NCBI GenBank assembly: GCA_963825585.1
Contig: CAWGTX010000009.1
Location: forward strand, 124,001-188,000
Length of the DNA: 64,000 nt
Source of the DNA: JAOUGY01 sp963825585
GTDB taxonomy: Bacteria; Actinomycetota; Acidimicrobiia; Spongiisociales; ZC4RG35
Direction of reading: 5' to 3'
A model generated the notes under the pieces. The model saw nothing but the letters and a program-made list of their open reading frames with translations. It was not told the origin of the DNA and made no database searches. Below are positions 18,201 to 30,355 of this stretch, piece after piece. The first letter of the stretch is position 1. Every line of letters begins with the position of its first letter. A program made the translations under genes and the position numbers.

Positions 18201-19409
18201 CTACACCCTCTCCACAACCACCGCAATCCCTTGGCCCACTCCGATGCACATGGTGGCCAGTCCGTATCGGCCTCCACGGCGGGCCAGTTCGTGGACGAGG
18301 GTGGTGAGGATGCGGGCGCCGGATGCTCCCAGCGGGTGGCCCAGGGCGATGGCGCCGCCGTTGACGTTCACGGTGTCGGGGTTCACTCCGAGCTGGCGTA
18401 CGCAGGCGAGGGACTGGGCGGCGAAGGCCTCGTTGAGCTCGACCAGGTCGAGGTCGTCGACGCCGATACCGGCCCTCTCCAGGGCTTTGCGGCTGGCGGG
18501 GACGGGGCCGATGCCCATGACGTCGGGGTGAACGCCGGCGGCCGCACCCGCCACGATGCGGGCGATCGGGGTGAGGCCGTGGCGATTGAGTCCCTCCTCG
18601 GTGGCGAGCAGGGTGGCGGCGGCGCCGTCGTTCATGGGGGAGGCGTTGCCGGCGGTGACGCTGCCTCCCTGGCGGAAGACCGCCCGCAACGAGGCCATCG
18701 CTTCGAGGCTGGTGTCCTTGCGGGGGCCCTCGTCGGCGTCGACCATCATCCTGACTTTGCCCCTGGCGTCCTGCGGTGCCTCGATCGGGAGGAGCTCGGC
18801 GTCGAACGCTCCCGCCTCCTGGGCGGCCACCGCCTTCCGATGCGAGGAGAGGGCGAAGGCGTCCTGGTCCTCGCGGGAAACCACGTAGCGGACGGCGACC
18901 TCGTCGGCGGTCTCGCCCATCGCCATGCACCCGTGGAGCGTCCGCATCTTCGGGTTCACGAAGCGCCATCCGAGGGTGGAGTCGGCCACCTCGGGCGCCC
19001 CGTTCGGGAAAGCCCGGTCGGGTTTGGCCATCACGAACGGTGCCCTGCTCATCGACTCCGAACCACCGGCGATCATCAGGTCGCCCCAGCCGCCCATCAG
19101 CGCGTGAGCGGCCGTGATCACTGCCTGCAGACCCGAGCCGCACAGCCGGTTCACCGTCACACCCGGCACCGTGTCGGGAAGTCCGGCCAGCAGCCCCGCC
19201 ATGCGGCCGACGTTGCGATTGTCCTCGCCCGCCTGGTTGGCGGCTCCCCACACGACGTCCTCGATGGCGGCGGGATCGACCTTGCCGGTTCGTGCCAGCA
19301 GCCCCGAGATGGCGTGGGCGGCGAGGTCATCAGGTCTGACGTGAGCGAGGACGCCACCCACCCGACCCATCGGTGTGCGGACGGCGTCGACGATGTATGC
19401 AGAATTCAT
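18201..19409 (-). CDS. Acetyl-CoA acetyltransferase / 3-ketoacyl-CoA thiolase
   Basis: This thiolase of 402 residues starts AYIVDAVRTPMGR. The acyl-accepting Cys90 lies in TVNRLCGSGLQAV. LVELNEAFAAQ, ALGHPLGASGAR (catalytic His) and CIGVGQG (the second catalytic Cys) complete the active site. It joins or cleaves acyl-CoA units, for example in beta-oxidation or ketoadipate-type pathways. The length and motifs are those of a full, active enzyme. It lies upstream of the CaiB CoA-transferase on the same strand, separated by the repeat array, and is divergent from the lipoprotein pair. Chain-length specificity cannot be told. Confidence 0.9.
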   Translation of the reverse strand: MNSAYIVDAVRTPMGRVGGVLAHVRPDDLAAHAISGLLARTGKVDPAAIEDVVWGAANQAGEDNRNVGRMAGLLAGLPDTVPGVTVNRLCGSGLQAVITAAHALMGGWGDLMIAGGSESMSRAPFVMAKPDRAFPNGAPEVADSTLGWRFVNPKMRTLHGCMAMGETADEVAVRYVVSREDQDAFALSSHRKAVAAQEAGAFDAELLPIEAPQDARGKVRMMVDADEGPRKDTSLEAMASLRAVFRQGGSVTAGNASPMNDGAAATLLATEEGLNRHGLTPIARIVAGAAAGVHPDVMGIGPVPASRKALERAGIGVDDLDLVELNEAFAAQSLACVRQLGVNPDTVNVNGGAIALGHPLGASGARILTTLVHELARRGGRYGLATMCIGVGQGIAVVVERV

Positions 19410-19473
19410 GTCTCAATCTTGGTCGATCGGGGTCGATGATGAAACGTCAGTCGACAGAGGAAGAGGATCGAAC

Positions 19474-19944
19474 GTGAAGAGGATTCTGGTGGGGATGGTG
19501 CTCGGCATGCTGCTGGCAGCGTGCGGCGGCGCGGCCGATGTGGTGGACCAGGCCGCCGAGGCAGTGGACGATCTGGGTGACGAGTCGGTGTTCTCGATGG
19601 AGGTGGGTCTCTGCTTCGACGACGAGGACGAGACCGCGGACGAGGTGTCCAGTGTCCCTGACGTCCCCTGCGAGGAGCTGCACGACAACGAGGTGTTCGC
19701 GCTGATCCAGTACTCCGGTGAGACCTTCCCGGGGCCCGACGCCATGCAGGCAGAGGCCGTGGACCTGTGCATCGGTGAGTTCGAGTCCTACGTCGGTCTG
19801 GCCTACGAGGAGTCCGAGCTCGACGTGTACCCGCTGGTCCCCACGCAGGGAAGCTGGGACAACGGTGACCGTGAGATCGTGTGTGCGCTCTACGCCCTCG
19901 ACCTGTCCCAGTTGACCGGCTCCATGAAGGGCGCCGCCCGCTGA
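19474..19944 (+). CDS. Septum_form-domain lipoprotein (first of tandem pair)
   Basis: This small lipoprotein of 156 residues has an N-terminal signal ending in LLAAC. The mature part follows the actinobacterial Septum_form pattern (PF13845): FSMEVGLCFDD, VPCEELHDNEVFALIQY, FPGPDAMQAEAVDLC, FESYVGLAYEESELDVY and WDNGDREIVC. Four or more cysteines probably form disulfides outside the cell. GTG 19474 follows an AGAGG ribosome-binding site; the longer frame lacks a signal peptide. Despite the domain name, the family has no firm biochemical role. The next gene is a paralogue on the same strand, 93 bases away. Confidence 0.75.
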   Translation: MKRILVGMVLGMLLAACGGAADVVDQAAEAVDDLGDESVFSMEVGLCFDDEDETADEVSSVPDVPCEELHDNEVFALIQYSGETFPGPDAMQAEAVDLCIGEFESYVGLAYEESELDVYPLVPTQGSWDNGDREIVCALYALDLSQLTGSMKGAAR

Positions 19945-20037
19945 TTCCCTGCTGCTGGACAAGTATGGCCGGGTTCGACGGCGATGAGGCCTTCGAACCC
20001 GACACACCCATCCTAGGACCCTGAGAAAGGTCGGTTC

Positions 20038-20451
20038 ATGAAGAGAGTGATGATGATCTCGGCGATGGCCGTGCTGATGGCGGCCTGCGGGCAGTCCGTG
20101 TTCGACCTGGAAGTGGGCATGTGCTACAACGGCAGCATCGACGGTTCGACCACCGTTGACACGGTCGAATGCACCGAACCTCACGAGAGTGAGGTGTACG
20201 CCCTGTTCGACTACACCGAAACTGACGTCTATCCCGGTGATTCGGCGATGTCGGACTACGCAAGCGAGGTGTGCATCCCCGCCTTCGAGGGATACGTCGG
20301 TGTGGCCTATGACGACTCGGAGATCTACGCCAGCACCGGCTACCCGTCGAACGACACCTGGGACGACGGTGACCGTGAGATCGTGTGCTCGCTCAACGAC
20401 GAAACAGGCGGCCCGACCCTCGTCGGGTCGATGAAGGGCGCCAATCGGTGA
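20038..20451 (+). CDS. Septum_form-domain lipoprotein (second of tandem pair)
   Basis: This protein of 137 residues is a paralogue of the preceding gene, with lipobox LMAAC. The shared blocks are FDLEVGMCYN, VECTEPHESEVYALFDY, YPGDSAMSDYASEVC, FEGYVGVAYDDSEIY and WDDGDREIVC, and both end with GSMKGA. The tail after the lipid cysteine is much shorter than in the first copy. GAGAAAGG before the ATG is a good ribosome-binding site. The two copies look like a local tandem duplication that has since diverged. A strong hairpin follows the stop. Confidence 0.75.
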   Translation: MKRVMMISAMAVLMAACGQSVFDLEVGMCYNGSIDGSTTVDTVECTEPHESEVYALFDYTETDVYPGDSAMSDYASEVCIPAFEGYVGVAYDDSEIYASTGYPSNDTWDDGDREIVCSLNDETGGPTLVGSMKGANR

Positions 20452-20464
20452 TCACGGCGTTGTG

Positions 20465-20498
20465 GGCGTGTGCACCCGCCACCGCGGGTGCCCACGCC
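20465..20498. terminator. Hairpin terminator between convergent genes
   Basis: A 15-bp stem (GGCGTGTGCACCCGC with GCGGGTGCCCACGCC, one mismatch) and a four-base loop lie between the second lipoprotein and the DHOD-like gene. There is no U tract, as is common in GC-rich actinobacteria. It could serve both strands. Confidence 0.6.
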
Positions 20499-21516
20499 TA
20501 CACCTGTCCGGTGAGCCAATCCGACGAGTAGCTCACCAGGCTCTTCATGTAGTTGGCCCGTTCGAAGGCCCCCGGATCGGGCACGTTGCGCTGGCTCAGG
20601 CTGCCGCGGGCCTGACCGACCGACCGGTACTCGTTGGCCCACAGCCAGGAACGGATGCCCTCGACCACCGTTCCCAGATGTGATGGTCCGTTGCGGAGCA
20701 GCGCCGAGGCCATCATCGTCACGTCGGCTCCGGCCAGGATCACCTTGATCGCCTCCTCGGCGGTGTGGATGCCGGTGGTGGCGGCGAGATCGGCGTCGAT
20801 TCGGCCCGACAGGATGGCCATCCAGCGCAGCACCAGCCGCAGTTCGTCGGGGGTCGACAGCTTCAGGTTGGGTACCACCGCCAGGGCATCGAGGTCGAGA
20901 TCCGGTTGGTAGAAGCGGTTGAACAGGACCAGGCCGTCGGCGCCGGCGTCCACCAGACGGCGGGCCATGTGTGCCATCGCCGAGAAGAACGGCCCCACCT
21001 TCACCGCGATGGGGATCCCCACCGCTCTCCGCACTTCGGCGACCAGCTCGAGGTACTGACGCTCCACCGCCTCCGACGTCATGTCGATGTCGGTGGCGAC
21101 GAAATAGATGTTGAGCTCGAGAGCGTCGACGCCGGCATCCTCCAGGATCTTCGAATACAGCGTCCAGCCGCCGCGGGTGGTGCCGTTGAGGCTGGCGATC
21201 ACCGGGATCTCCAGCTCGCGCTTGGCGGCGTGCGTCAGACTCAGATAATCGGTGGGGCCGGCGTTGTAGTCGTCCATCTCCGGGAAGTAGCCGCCGGCCG
21301 CCTCCGGGAAGCTCTCTGATCCGAAGTCGATGCCGAAGTGGATGGCCATCGCCTCGTGCTCGATCTGCTCCTCGAACAGCGATGGCAGCACCACGGCCGG
21401 AGCCCCCGCCTCCTCGAGCGCCAGCAGGTGATCGAGGTCGGAGGTGGCGGGCGAGGCCGATGGCACCACGGGGTGCGCCAACGTCAGCCCGAGGTACGTG
21501 GTCGTGAGATCGGGTG

Positions 21517-21520
<4 letters not shown>
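20498..21520 (-). CDS. Dihydroorotate dehydrogenase-like protein paired with PFOR
   Basis: This TIM-barrel flavoprotein of 340 residues is related to dihydroorotate dehydrogenase. It has TTYLGLTLAHPVVPSASP at the N-terminus, VIASLNGTTRGGW, ALELNIYFVATD, IAVKVGPFFSAMAHMARR, GADGLVLFNRFYQPD and AGADVTMMASALLRNG (the phosphate-binding end). These segments fit FMN binding. Its ATG overlaps the stop of the PFOR gene by ATGA. This partner arrangement recurs next to nifJ-type PFOR in many bacteria, where the substrate is unknown. A role in pyrimidine synthesis is unlikely given this partner; it may be an electron-transfer helper of PFOR. Confidence 0.75.
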
Positions 21521-25052
<3,532 letters not shown>

Positions 25053-25182
25053 CGTCGATCCTTCTCCGTCGCGTCTCGACCCATGGTGGATCCAACACCG
25101 TCTCACCGGCAGGGACGAAGGTCACAGAAGGAAGGGCGTCTAAGTTGCGGGAAGGCTGTCGCTGGGAGGGTGTCAGGGTATT

Positions 25183-25322
25183 GCAGAACGCAGAACGCCG
25201 AACGCAGAACGCCAGCAGCCGAGGTTCCTGCAATGGGTGTTGGTCAGCGACCGTGCCGCGCTCTCTCGCGCTGGCTTGTTCCGGGGCTCTGGGCGTTCTG
25301 CCTTCTGCGTTCTGCGTTCTGC
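25183..25322. repeat. Long inverted repeat of GTTCTGC heptamers
   Basis: The left arm (25183-25213) and right arm (25292-25322) are 31 bases each and pair with two mismatches around a spacer of 78 bases. The arms are made of GCAGAAC/GTTCTGC heptamers. The right arm with its flank (25288-25322) is identical over 35 bases to part of unit B at 17606-17640. It lies in the divergent region between PFOR and hsp20 and could form a large hairpin or cruciform. The remainder of 25053-25401 shows no gene. Confidence 0.85.
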
Positions 25323-25401
25323 CCTCTTCTAAAGCCTTCCTCCCCTGTCGCCGGGGCTCGGGGAGCCGGACGATGGTGGCGACGTCTGGAAAGGAGGACG
25401 C

Positions 25402-25824
25402 ATGGAGCTGAGGCCGCTGCTCTCACTCGAGAGAGACGTGCAGTCGATGTTCGATCGCATGTTCGGACGTGAGCTGGCGGCGATGCCGTTCCGGCCGACG
25501 GTCGATGTGGTGACCGAGGATGATGCTCTGGTCGCCACCTTCGAGATCCCGGGCATCGTGCCCGAGGAGGACGTGGAGATCCTGGTCGAGGACGAAGTGC
25601 TCGTCGTCAAGGGCGAGAAGAGCGTCGAGACGAAGACCGACGAGAAGGATCGTCACATCGTCGAGCGTCGCTACGGCTCGTTCGAACGGCACATCCCTCT
25701 GCCCGAGGGCGCCGACGTCGAGGCGATCGCCGCCTCGTACGACAAGGGCATCCTGACCGTGCGGGTCCCGGTTCATGCCGTGGAGCCGTCGGCCGTGAAG
25801 AAGATCCCTGTCTCGACCGGATGA
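25402..25824 (+). CDS. Small heat-shock protein, Hsp20/alpha-crystallin family
   Basis: This cytoplasmic holdase chaperone has 140 residues. The alpha-crystallin domain spans about residues 28-130: FRPTVDVVTEDDALVATFEIPG, VEILVEDEVLVVKGEK, the loop ERRYGSFERHIPLP and the closing SYDKGILTVRVPV. A C-terminal IPV tripeptide (KKIPVSTG) matches the I-X-I/V motif used in oligomer assembly. GGAGG lies at optimal distance before the ATG. No HAIR or CIRCE-type heat-shock operator was seen upstream. A hairpin terminator follows, then the universal stress protein gene. Confidence 0.9.
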   Translation: MELRPLLSLERDVQSMFDRMFGRELAAMPFRPTVDVVTEDDALVATFEIPGIVPEEDVEILVEDEVLVVKGEKSVETKTDEKDRHIVERRYGSFERHIPLPEGADVEAIAASYDKGILTVRVPVHAVEPSAVKKIPVSTG

Positions 25825-25828
25825 ACGC

Positions 25829-25861
25829 ACGAGGCGGGGGCTCTGATCGCCTCCGCCTCGT
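25829..25861 (+). terminator. Hairpin terminator after hsp20
   Basis: ACGAGGCGGGGG and CTCCGCCTCGT form a stem of about 11 bp with one mismatch and a loop of about 10 bases directly after the stop. The stem is GC-rich with no U run. Confidence 0.6.
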
Positions 25862-25903
25862 CGTTCGCGCTATACAGTCGAGACCAAGTCGATAGGAGGA
25901 CAG

Positions 25904-26309
25904 GTGAAGATCGTCGTCGGTTTCATCGACACGCCCGAAGGACATGCCGCAGTCGACGTGGCCGTGGTGGAAGCCCAGCTGCGGGGTGGGAGTCTCGTGG
26001 TGGTGCATTCGATGCACGGGGGGAGCCGGGAGACCGGTGATGAGTACATCGCCACCGCCGAGGCCTTCGAAGCGCTTTCGAATCGCCTGCGCTCGTTGGG
26101 CGTCGACTTCGAGACCCACGAGTTCGTCGCGCGGCAATACGCCGGCCGAGGACATCGTGGCCGCGGTCGAGGCCACCGGTGCCGGCCTCATCGTGATCGG
26201 CATTCGCAAGCGTTCCACCACCGGCAAGGTCCTGCTCGGGTCCAACGCCCTCGACATCCTCCATGACAGCCCGGTGCCGGTGCTGTGTGTGAAGGCACAG
26301 AACGGATGA
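25904..26309 (+). CDS. Universal stress protein (UspA domain), one frameshift
   Basis: This is a single-domain USP of about 135 residues when joined. It has VKIVVGFIDTPEGHAAVDVA at the N-terminus and VVVHSMHGG. After the break come AEDIVAAVEATGAGLIVIGIRKRSTTGKVLLGSNALDIL and VPVLCVK. The segment GIRKRS..GK..LGS matches the ATP-binding G-2X-G-9X-G(S/T) motif. The frames meet near 26135, where one G appears lost from a G run (VARGNTPAED expected). GTG 25904 has AGGAGG nearby and TATACA upstream. USPs of this kind bind ATP and act in stress survival. A strong terminator follows the stop. Confidence 0.82.
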
Positions 26310-26317
26310 ACCACTGA

Positions 26318-26352
26318 GCGGTCGGGGGCCGACACGGTCTGCCCCCGACCGC
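26318..26352 (+). terminator. Hairpin terminator after the stress protein
   Basis: A perfect 12-bp stem, GCGGTCGGGGGC paired with GCCCCCGACCGC, with an 11-base loop, lies just beyond the stop at 26309 and before the CoA-transferase pair. Confidence 0.75.
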
Positions 26353-26364
26353 ATCGATCCGCCC

Positions 26365-27177
26365 ATGGCCGAGTTCATGACACTTTCCGAGGCCGTGGCG
26401 GCCACCGTTGCCGATGGTCAAACGGTGGCTCTGGAAGGGTTCACCCACCTCATACCGTTCGCCGCCGGGCACGAGATCATTCGGCAGGCCCGAACCGGTC
26501 TCACGCTGATCAGGATGACGCCCGACGTGATCTACGACCAGATGATCGGGATGGGGTGTGCCTCCAAACTGGTCTTCTCGTGGGGTGGCAACCCCGGGGT
26601 GGGTGCGCTGCACCGTATGCGGGATGCCATCGCCAACGGCTGGCCGAAACCGCTGGACATCGTTGAGCACGGTCACGCCGCCATGGCGCATGCATGGGCA
26701 GCCGGCGCCTCGGGGTTGCCGCTGGCGGTGTTCCGCGGTTATCTCGGGTCCGACGTGGGTCTCGTGAACCCGTTCGTGAAGTGGATCGAATGCCCGTTCA
26801 CGGGGGAACGGTTGGCGGCGGTGCCGTCGCATCGTCCCGACGTCGGAATCGTGCACGCCCAACGTGCCGATCGGCGGGGCAACGTGCTGATCGAGGGGAT
26901 CGTGGGAGTGCAGAAAGAGGTGGTGTTGGCGTCGAAGGTCTCGGTGGTGACCGTCGAGGAACTGGTCGATGACCTCGACGCCCCCAGTCCGAACAGCGTG
27001 GTGGTGCCGGGATGGGCGGTCGATGTGATAGCGGTCGCCCCAGGCGGTGCCCGCCCCTCGTACGCCCACGGCTACTACGAGCGCGACAACACCTTCTACA
27101 TCGCCTGGGACGAGATCTCCCGCAACCGGGACCGGTTCGGGGCATGGATGGAACGCCACGTGCTGGGTGTCGCATGA
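26365..27177 (+). CDS. Class I CoA-transferase, alpha subunit (IpdA/glutaconate-type)
   Basis: This protein of 270 residues shows the alpha-subunit fold. It has LSEAVAATVADGQTVALEGFTH (N-terminal GFT loop), the middle FSWGGNPGVGALHRMRDA, GLPLAVFRGYLGSD and HRPDVGIVHAQRADRRGNVLIEG. VEELVD and the C-terminal YAHGYYERDN also match the glutaconate-CoA-transferase/IpdA subfamily and not acetate CoA-transferase. In mycobacteria IpdAB is a hydrolase in steroid-ring breakdown; here the substrate is unknown and no other steroid genes are in view. It overlaps its beta subunit by ATGA. Confidence 0.8.
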   Translation: MAEFMTLSEAVAATVADGQTVALEGFTHLIPFAAGHEIIRQARTGLTLIRMTPDVIYDQMIGMGCASKLVFSWGGNPGVGALHRMRDAIANGWPKPLDIVEHGHAAMAHAWAAGASGLPLAVFRGYLGSDVGLVNPFVKWIECPFTGERLAAVPSHRPDVGIVHAQRADRRGNVLIEGIVGVQKEVVLASKVSVVTVEELVDDLDAPSPNSVVVPGWAVDVIAVAPGGARPSYAHGYYERDNTFYIAWDEISRNRDRFGAWMERHVLGVA

Positions 27178-27938
27178 GCGAACACACCTCGGCGGAGATG
27201 ATGACGATCGCCGCCGCCCGTGCACTTCGTGACGACGATGTGTGTTTCGTGGGTATCGGAGCGCCGTCGGCGGCCTGCAACCTGGCCCGGCTCACCCATG
27301 CACCCAACATCACGCTCATCTACGAATCCGGCCCGCTCGGTGCCGCCCCGGATGTCCTGCCGCTGTCGGTGGGGGATGGCGAGCTTTCGGCGTCGGCGGT
27401 GGTGACGGTGTCCGTACCCGAGATGTTCGGCTACTGGCTGCAGGGCGGCCGCATCTCCCTGGGATTCCTGGGCGCCGCCCAACTCGACCGCTACGCCAAC
27501 ATCAACACCACCGTCATCGGCGACTACCGGAGCCCCACGGTTCGTCTGCCCGGTGCCGGTGGGGCACCCGAGATCGCCAATGCCTGTGGTCGGGTCTTCG
27601 TGATCATGAAACACACGCCCCGGGGGCTGGTCGAGCGGGTCGACTTCGTCACCTCGCTCGGCTTCGGCAGAACAGGGCGGGAACGGGCCCAACTCGGCGT
27701 CACCTCCGCCGGGCCGGTGTTGGTGGTGACCGACCTGTGCCTCCTCGAGCCGGACGAGGACAACGAGCTGATCGTCACGTCGCTCCACCCGGGTGTTTCC
27801 CGGGCCGACGTGACCCGCGCCACCGGGTGGCACATCCGGTTCGCCGACTACTTGGGCGAAACCCCGGCGCCGACCGACATGGAACTGGAGACGCTGCGCG
27901 ATCTCCAACACCGAACCGCTGCCGCTCACACTTCCTGA
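27174..27938 (+). CDS. Class I CoA-transferase, beta subunit (IpdB/glutaconate-type)
   Basis: This protein of 254 residues is the partner of the preceding gene. It has DVCFVGIGAPSAACNLARL, then LIYESGPLGAAPDVLPLSVGD, where the Glu of ESG is the position used for the glutamyl-CoA intermediate in this class. QLDRYANINTTVIGDY, LPGAGGAPEIAN and PRGLVERVDFVTSLGFG follow. ATG 27174 overlaps the alpha stop. The heterodimer (or tetramer) would act on a CoA thioester of a dicarboxylic or cyclic acid in the cytoplasm. Convergent with the antiporter gene. Confidence 0.8.
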   Translation: MSEHTSAEMMTIAAARALRDDDVCFVGIGAPSAACNLARLTHAPNITLIYESGPLGAAPDVLPLSVGDGELSASAVVTVSVPEMFGYWLQGGRISLGFLGAAQLDRYANINTTVIGDYRSPTVRLPGAGGAPEIANACGRVFVIMKHTPRGLVERVDFVTSLGFGRTGRERAQLGVTSAGPVLVVTDLCLLEPDEDNELIVTSLHPGVSRADVTRATGWHIRFADYLGETPAPTDMELETLRDLQHRTAAAHTS

Positions 27939-27977
27939 CCGGCCGAGGACAGGTTGCCGATGGCGCGGGACCGGCGA

Positions 27978-30086
27978 TCACCCGTTGATGATCACAACCG
28001 GGCAGGGGGCGTTGCGGGCGAGAAACTCGACGCGTGGCCCCAGGTGAAGCCGGGCGCTTCCGGCCCGAACGCTGGTTCCCAGGATGAGCAGGTCGGCTCC
28101 GGTGGCTTCGATCGCCTCGAGGATCCCGGTCTCGACGTCGACGGCCTCCCGCACCTCTGTTCGGATGTTCTGCTGCAGCCGGGTCGCCGCGGCTTTGAGC
28201 TCGCTCGTGATGTCGACTGCCAGGCCCGGGCGCGACAGCACACCGCCTGTGGTCACGATGTGGACCCCTGTCACCACGTCCTCGGGCCGTGCCAGAACCA
28301 GCGCCAGGTCGGTTGCCCGCTTCGAACTCCGCGTGCCGTTGCTCGGAACCAGGATCCTGGTGGGTCGCCAGTCGTCGTCGACTGAGCCTCCCCGCACCAC
28401 GATGGTGGGTATCGGTGACAGTTTCACGAGGTCGTCGATCACCGGCCCGAAGAGGGTGTCGCCGGCGGCACTCATGGTGGGTGTGCCGATCATCATCAGC
28501 CCATAGTCGCGCTGCGCCTCACCCAGGATCGCTTGCACCGGGTCGGTCCCTGTGATCACTCGGGTCGAGATGGGCGTGTCGAACAGCGCCTTGAGCCGGT
28601 TGAGGTACTGGGTTGCCAGCTCGGGTGTGCCCGTCTCGGCGACGGCGATCAGGGTGGCCGATGCGCCGTGCACCTCGGCGAGGCGGTCGGAGATGACCGA
28701 TTGGATGGTCTGAGCCCCGGCGAGCTCGGTGCGTGGCCGCACCGGAATCAGCGCCCGGCGTACTCCGCCGGTGAACATGCCGCGCAGAGCCTCCTGCTTC
28801 TCCAGGCGCCGCTCCTCCTCGGGGCCCGGCTGAATCCTCGCCAGGCAGAACCGCAGCGCCACCGGCGCCATCAGCGAGGTGACAACCGCCATGACAACGA
28901 TGATCGAGAACATCTCGAGACTCAGGATGCCGAGCGACAGTCCGATCGAAGCGATGATGATCTCGAGCGCCCCGCGGGCGTTGAGGCCTGAGCCGTATGC
29001 GAGTGCGGACCAGTGATCCTGCCGTGAGAAGAGGCGGGCACCCAGATACGCACCCGTCACCTTTCCGAACGTCGCCACGCCGATCACCAGGAGTGTGATG
29101 GCGAGCAGTCGGGGTTCGAGGATGGTGGAGATGTCCACTTTGAGGCCGGCGACTGCGAAGAAGATGGGGGCGAACACGCCCATCGCCATGCTCTCGACCT
29201 TGTGAACCACGTCGACGGGAAGGCGCGGCAACCGCCCGAAGAGGATGCCGATGGCAAGGGCTCCGATCACGGCTTCGAGGTGGAGCGCCTGTGAGAAGGC
29301 TCCCCAGGCGAAGGCGAGCACGATCACCAGGGTCAGAACCATGTCCTGGCCCTGGAATCGATCCTGGACGAACGCCAGCGAATGGTTCACGAGCCATCTG
29401 CCGACGGTGGCGGTGGCCACGACGAAGACGACCACCAGGATCACGGTCTCGAACACGACGGCGCCGGTGAGGGTGCCCGCCGCTGCCAACGCCGTCACCA
29501 ATCCGAGCAGAGTCCAGCCGGTGATGTCATCGAGCATGGCCGAGGCGAGCATCGTCTGGCCGATCTCCCGCCGCATGACATCGAGGTCGATGAGGACCTT
29601 GGCGAGAACCGGAATGGCGGCGATCGCCAGGGCGGTGGCCACGAAGAGCGCGAACAGTGTCCGTTGCGACGCGTCCACCAAGAGGTCGTCGGGTAGGGCC
29701 ATACCGAGGAACCATCCGCTGACGAACGTCACCGAGAGCCCTCCGGCGGAGACCCCGAGCGCCACCCCCATGCGTCGTCGAATCAGGCCGAGATCGGTCT
29801 CGAATCCGGTGACGATGAGGAGCAGGGTCACTCCGATCAGGCCGACGGCCTCGAGGAGGTGTCCCTGAACGGGGGTCTGGGGGATGATCCACCGACCGGC
29901 CGCCGGAACGAGGCCCGACAGGAGGGAAGGTCCGAGGATGACGCCCGCCAGGATCTGTCCCACCACCGACGGCTGCCCCAGCTTCTGCGCGAGTGCTCCC
30001 AGGAGCCGGGCCGTGGCCAGCAACAGCGCGACCTGAAACACGAGCTGCAGGACCTCGTCATGTGAGGCGGCGCCGAACGTCTCCAC
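27978..30086 (-). CDS. CPA2 cation:proton antiporter with C-terminal USP-like domains
   Basis: This membrane protein of 702 residues has an N-terminal Kef/NapA-type exchanger domain (about residues 12-410, some 11-13 hydrophobic segments). It shows GQILAGVILGPSLL, LLLIVTGFETDLGLIRRRM, ASAMLDDITGWTLL (the ion-binding Asp pair) and NARGALEIIIASIGLSLG. After a basic linker come two universal-stress-like domains (about 440-570 and 575-702); the second ends in ADLLILGTSVRAGSARLHLG and APCPVVIING. Such proteins exchange K+ or Na+ for H+, and USP-type domains may bind nucleotides. GTG 30086 follows AAGGAG. A probable c-di-AMP riboswitch sits in its leader, which fits control of potassium or sodium export by c-di-AMP. 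Confidence 0.85.
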   Translation of the reverse strand: METFGAASHDEVLQLVFQVALLLATARLLGALAQKLGQPSVVGQILAGVILGPSLLSGLVPAAGRWIIPQTPVQGHLLEAVGLIGVTLLLIVTGFETDLGLIRRRMGVALGVSAGGLSVTFVSGWFLGMALPDDLLVDASQRTLFALFVATALAIAAIPVLAKVLIDLDVMRREIGQTMLASAMLDDITGWTLLGLVTALAAAGTLTGAVVFETVILVVVFVVATATVGRWLVNHSLAFVQDRFQGQDMVLTLVIVLAFAWGAFSQALHLEAVIGALAIGILFGRLPRLPVDVVHKVESMAMGVFAPIFFAVAGLKVDISTILEPRLLAITLLVIGVATFGKVTGAYLGARLFSRQDHWSALAYGSGLNARGALEIIIASIGLSLGILSLEMFSIIVVMAVVTSLMAPVALRFCLARIQPGPEEERRLEKQEALRGMFTGGVRRALIPVRPRTELAGAQTIQSVISDRLAEVHGASATLIAVAETGTPELATQYLNRLKALFDTPISTRVITGTDPVQAILGEAQRDYGLMMIGTPTMSAAGDTLFGPVIDDLVKLSPIPTIVVRGGSVDDDWRPTRILVPSNGTRSSKRATDLALVLARPEDVVTGVHIVTTGGVLSRPGLAVDITSELKAAATRLQQNIRTEVREAVDVETGILEAIEATGADLLILGTSVRAGSARLHLGPRVEFLARNAPCPVVIING

Positions 30087-30109
30087 CCGGAGTGTCTCCT
30101 TCCTCTGTC

Positions 30110-30246
30110 GCCTTGGGAGTTAGCTGACGGGCTCGGGCTGGAAGGTGCCCTACCCGGCGTGAGCCGGGATTCGCCCCATCGGGGTTGACCGAGTTGGTTC
30201 CCCCCACCCGGCGCCGTGCCGGGCTCGGCGGTGAAGACGGCAGATT
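30110..30246 (-). promoter_or_regulatory. c-di-AMP (ydaO-yuaA) riboswitch, leader of antiporter
   Basis: Reading the minus strand, the leader carries the ydaO-yuaA hallmarks in order. They are a GC helix followed by GGGGGAACCAAC, GGGGCGAATCC, a GCCGGGTAGGGC segment, and the diagnostic closing block GAGCCCGTCAGCTAACTCC just before the ribosome-binding AAGGAG and the GTG of the antiporter. In actinobacteria this class usually turns expression off when c-di-AMP is high. I identified it by eye from these conserved blocks; a covariance search (Rfam RF00379) would settle it. Location directly upstream of a CPA2 antiporter agrees with the known link between c-di-AMP and potassium handling. Confidence 0.82.
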
Positions 30247-30291
30247 ACCAGTACCCGCAGTCAGACCGTGAGACGAGCTTCGAGCCATTTT

Positions 30292-30355
30292 CCTGGTGAC
30301 CTGGTGGCCTGGTGACCTGGTGGCCTGGTGACCAGGTGACCTGTTGACCTGTTGA
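30292..30355. repeat. Eight-copy octamer minisatellite
   Basis: Eight consecutive 8-bp units of consensus CCTGGTGR, drifting to CCTGTTGA, lie between the antiporter riboswitch and yjjI. The same octamer in other phases or orientation appears at 34451-34518 and 39020-39059. No coding function is expected. Confidence 0.85.
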
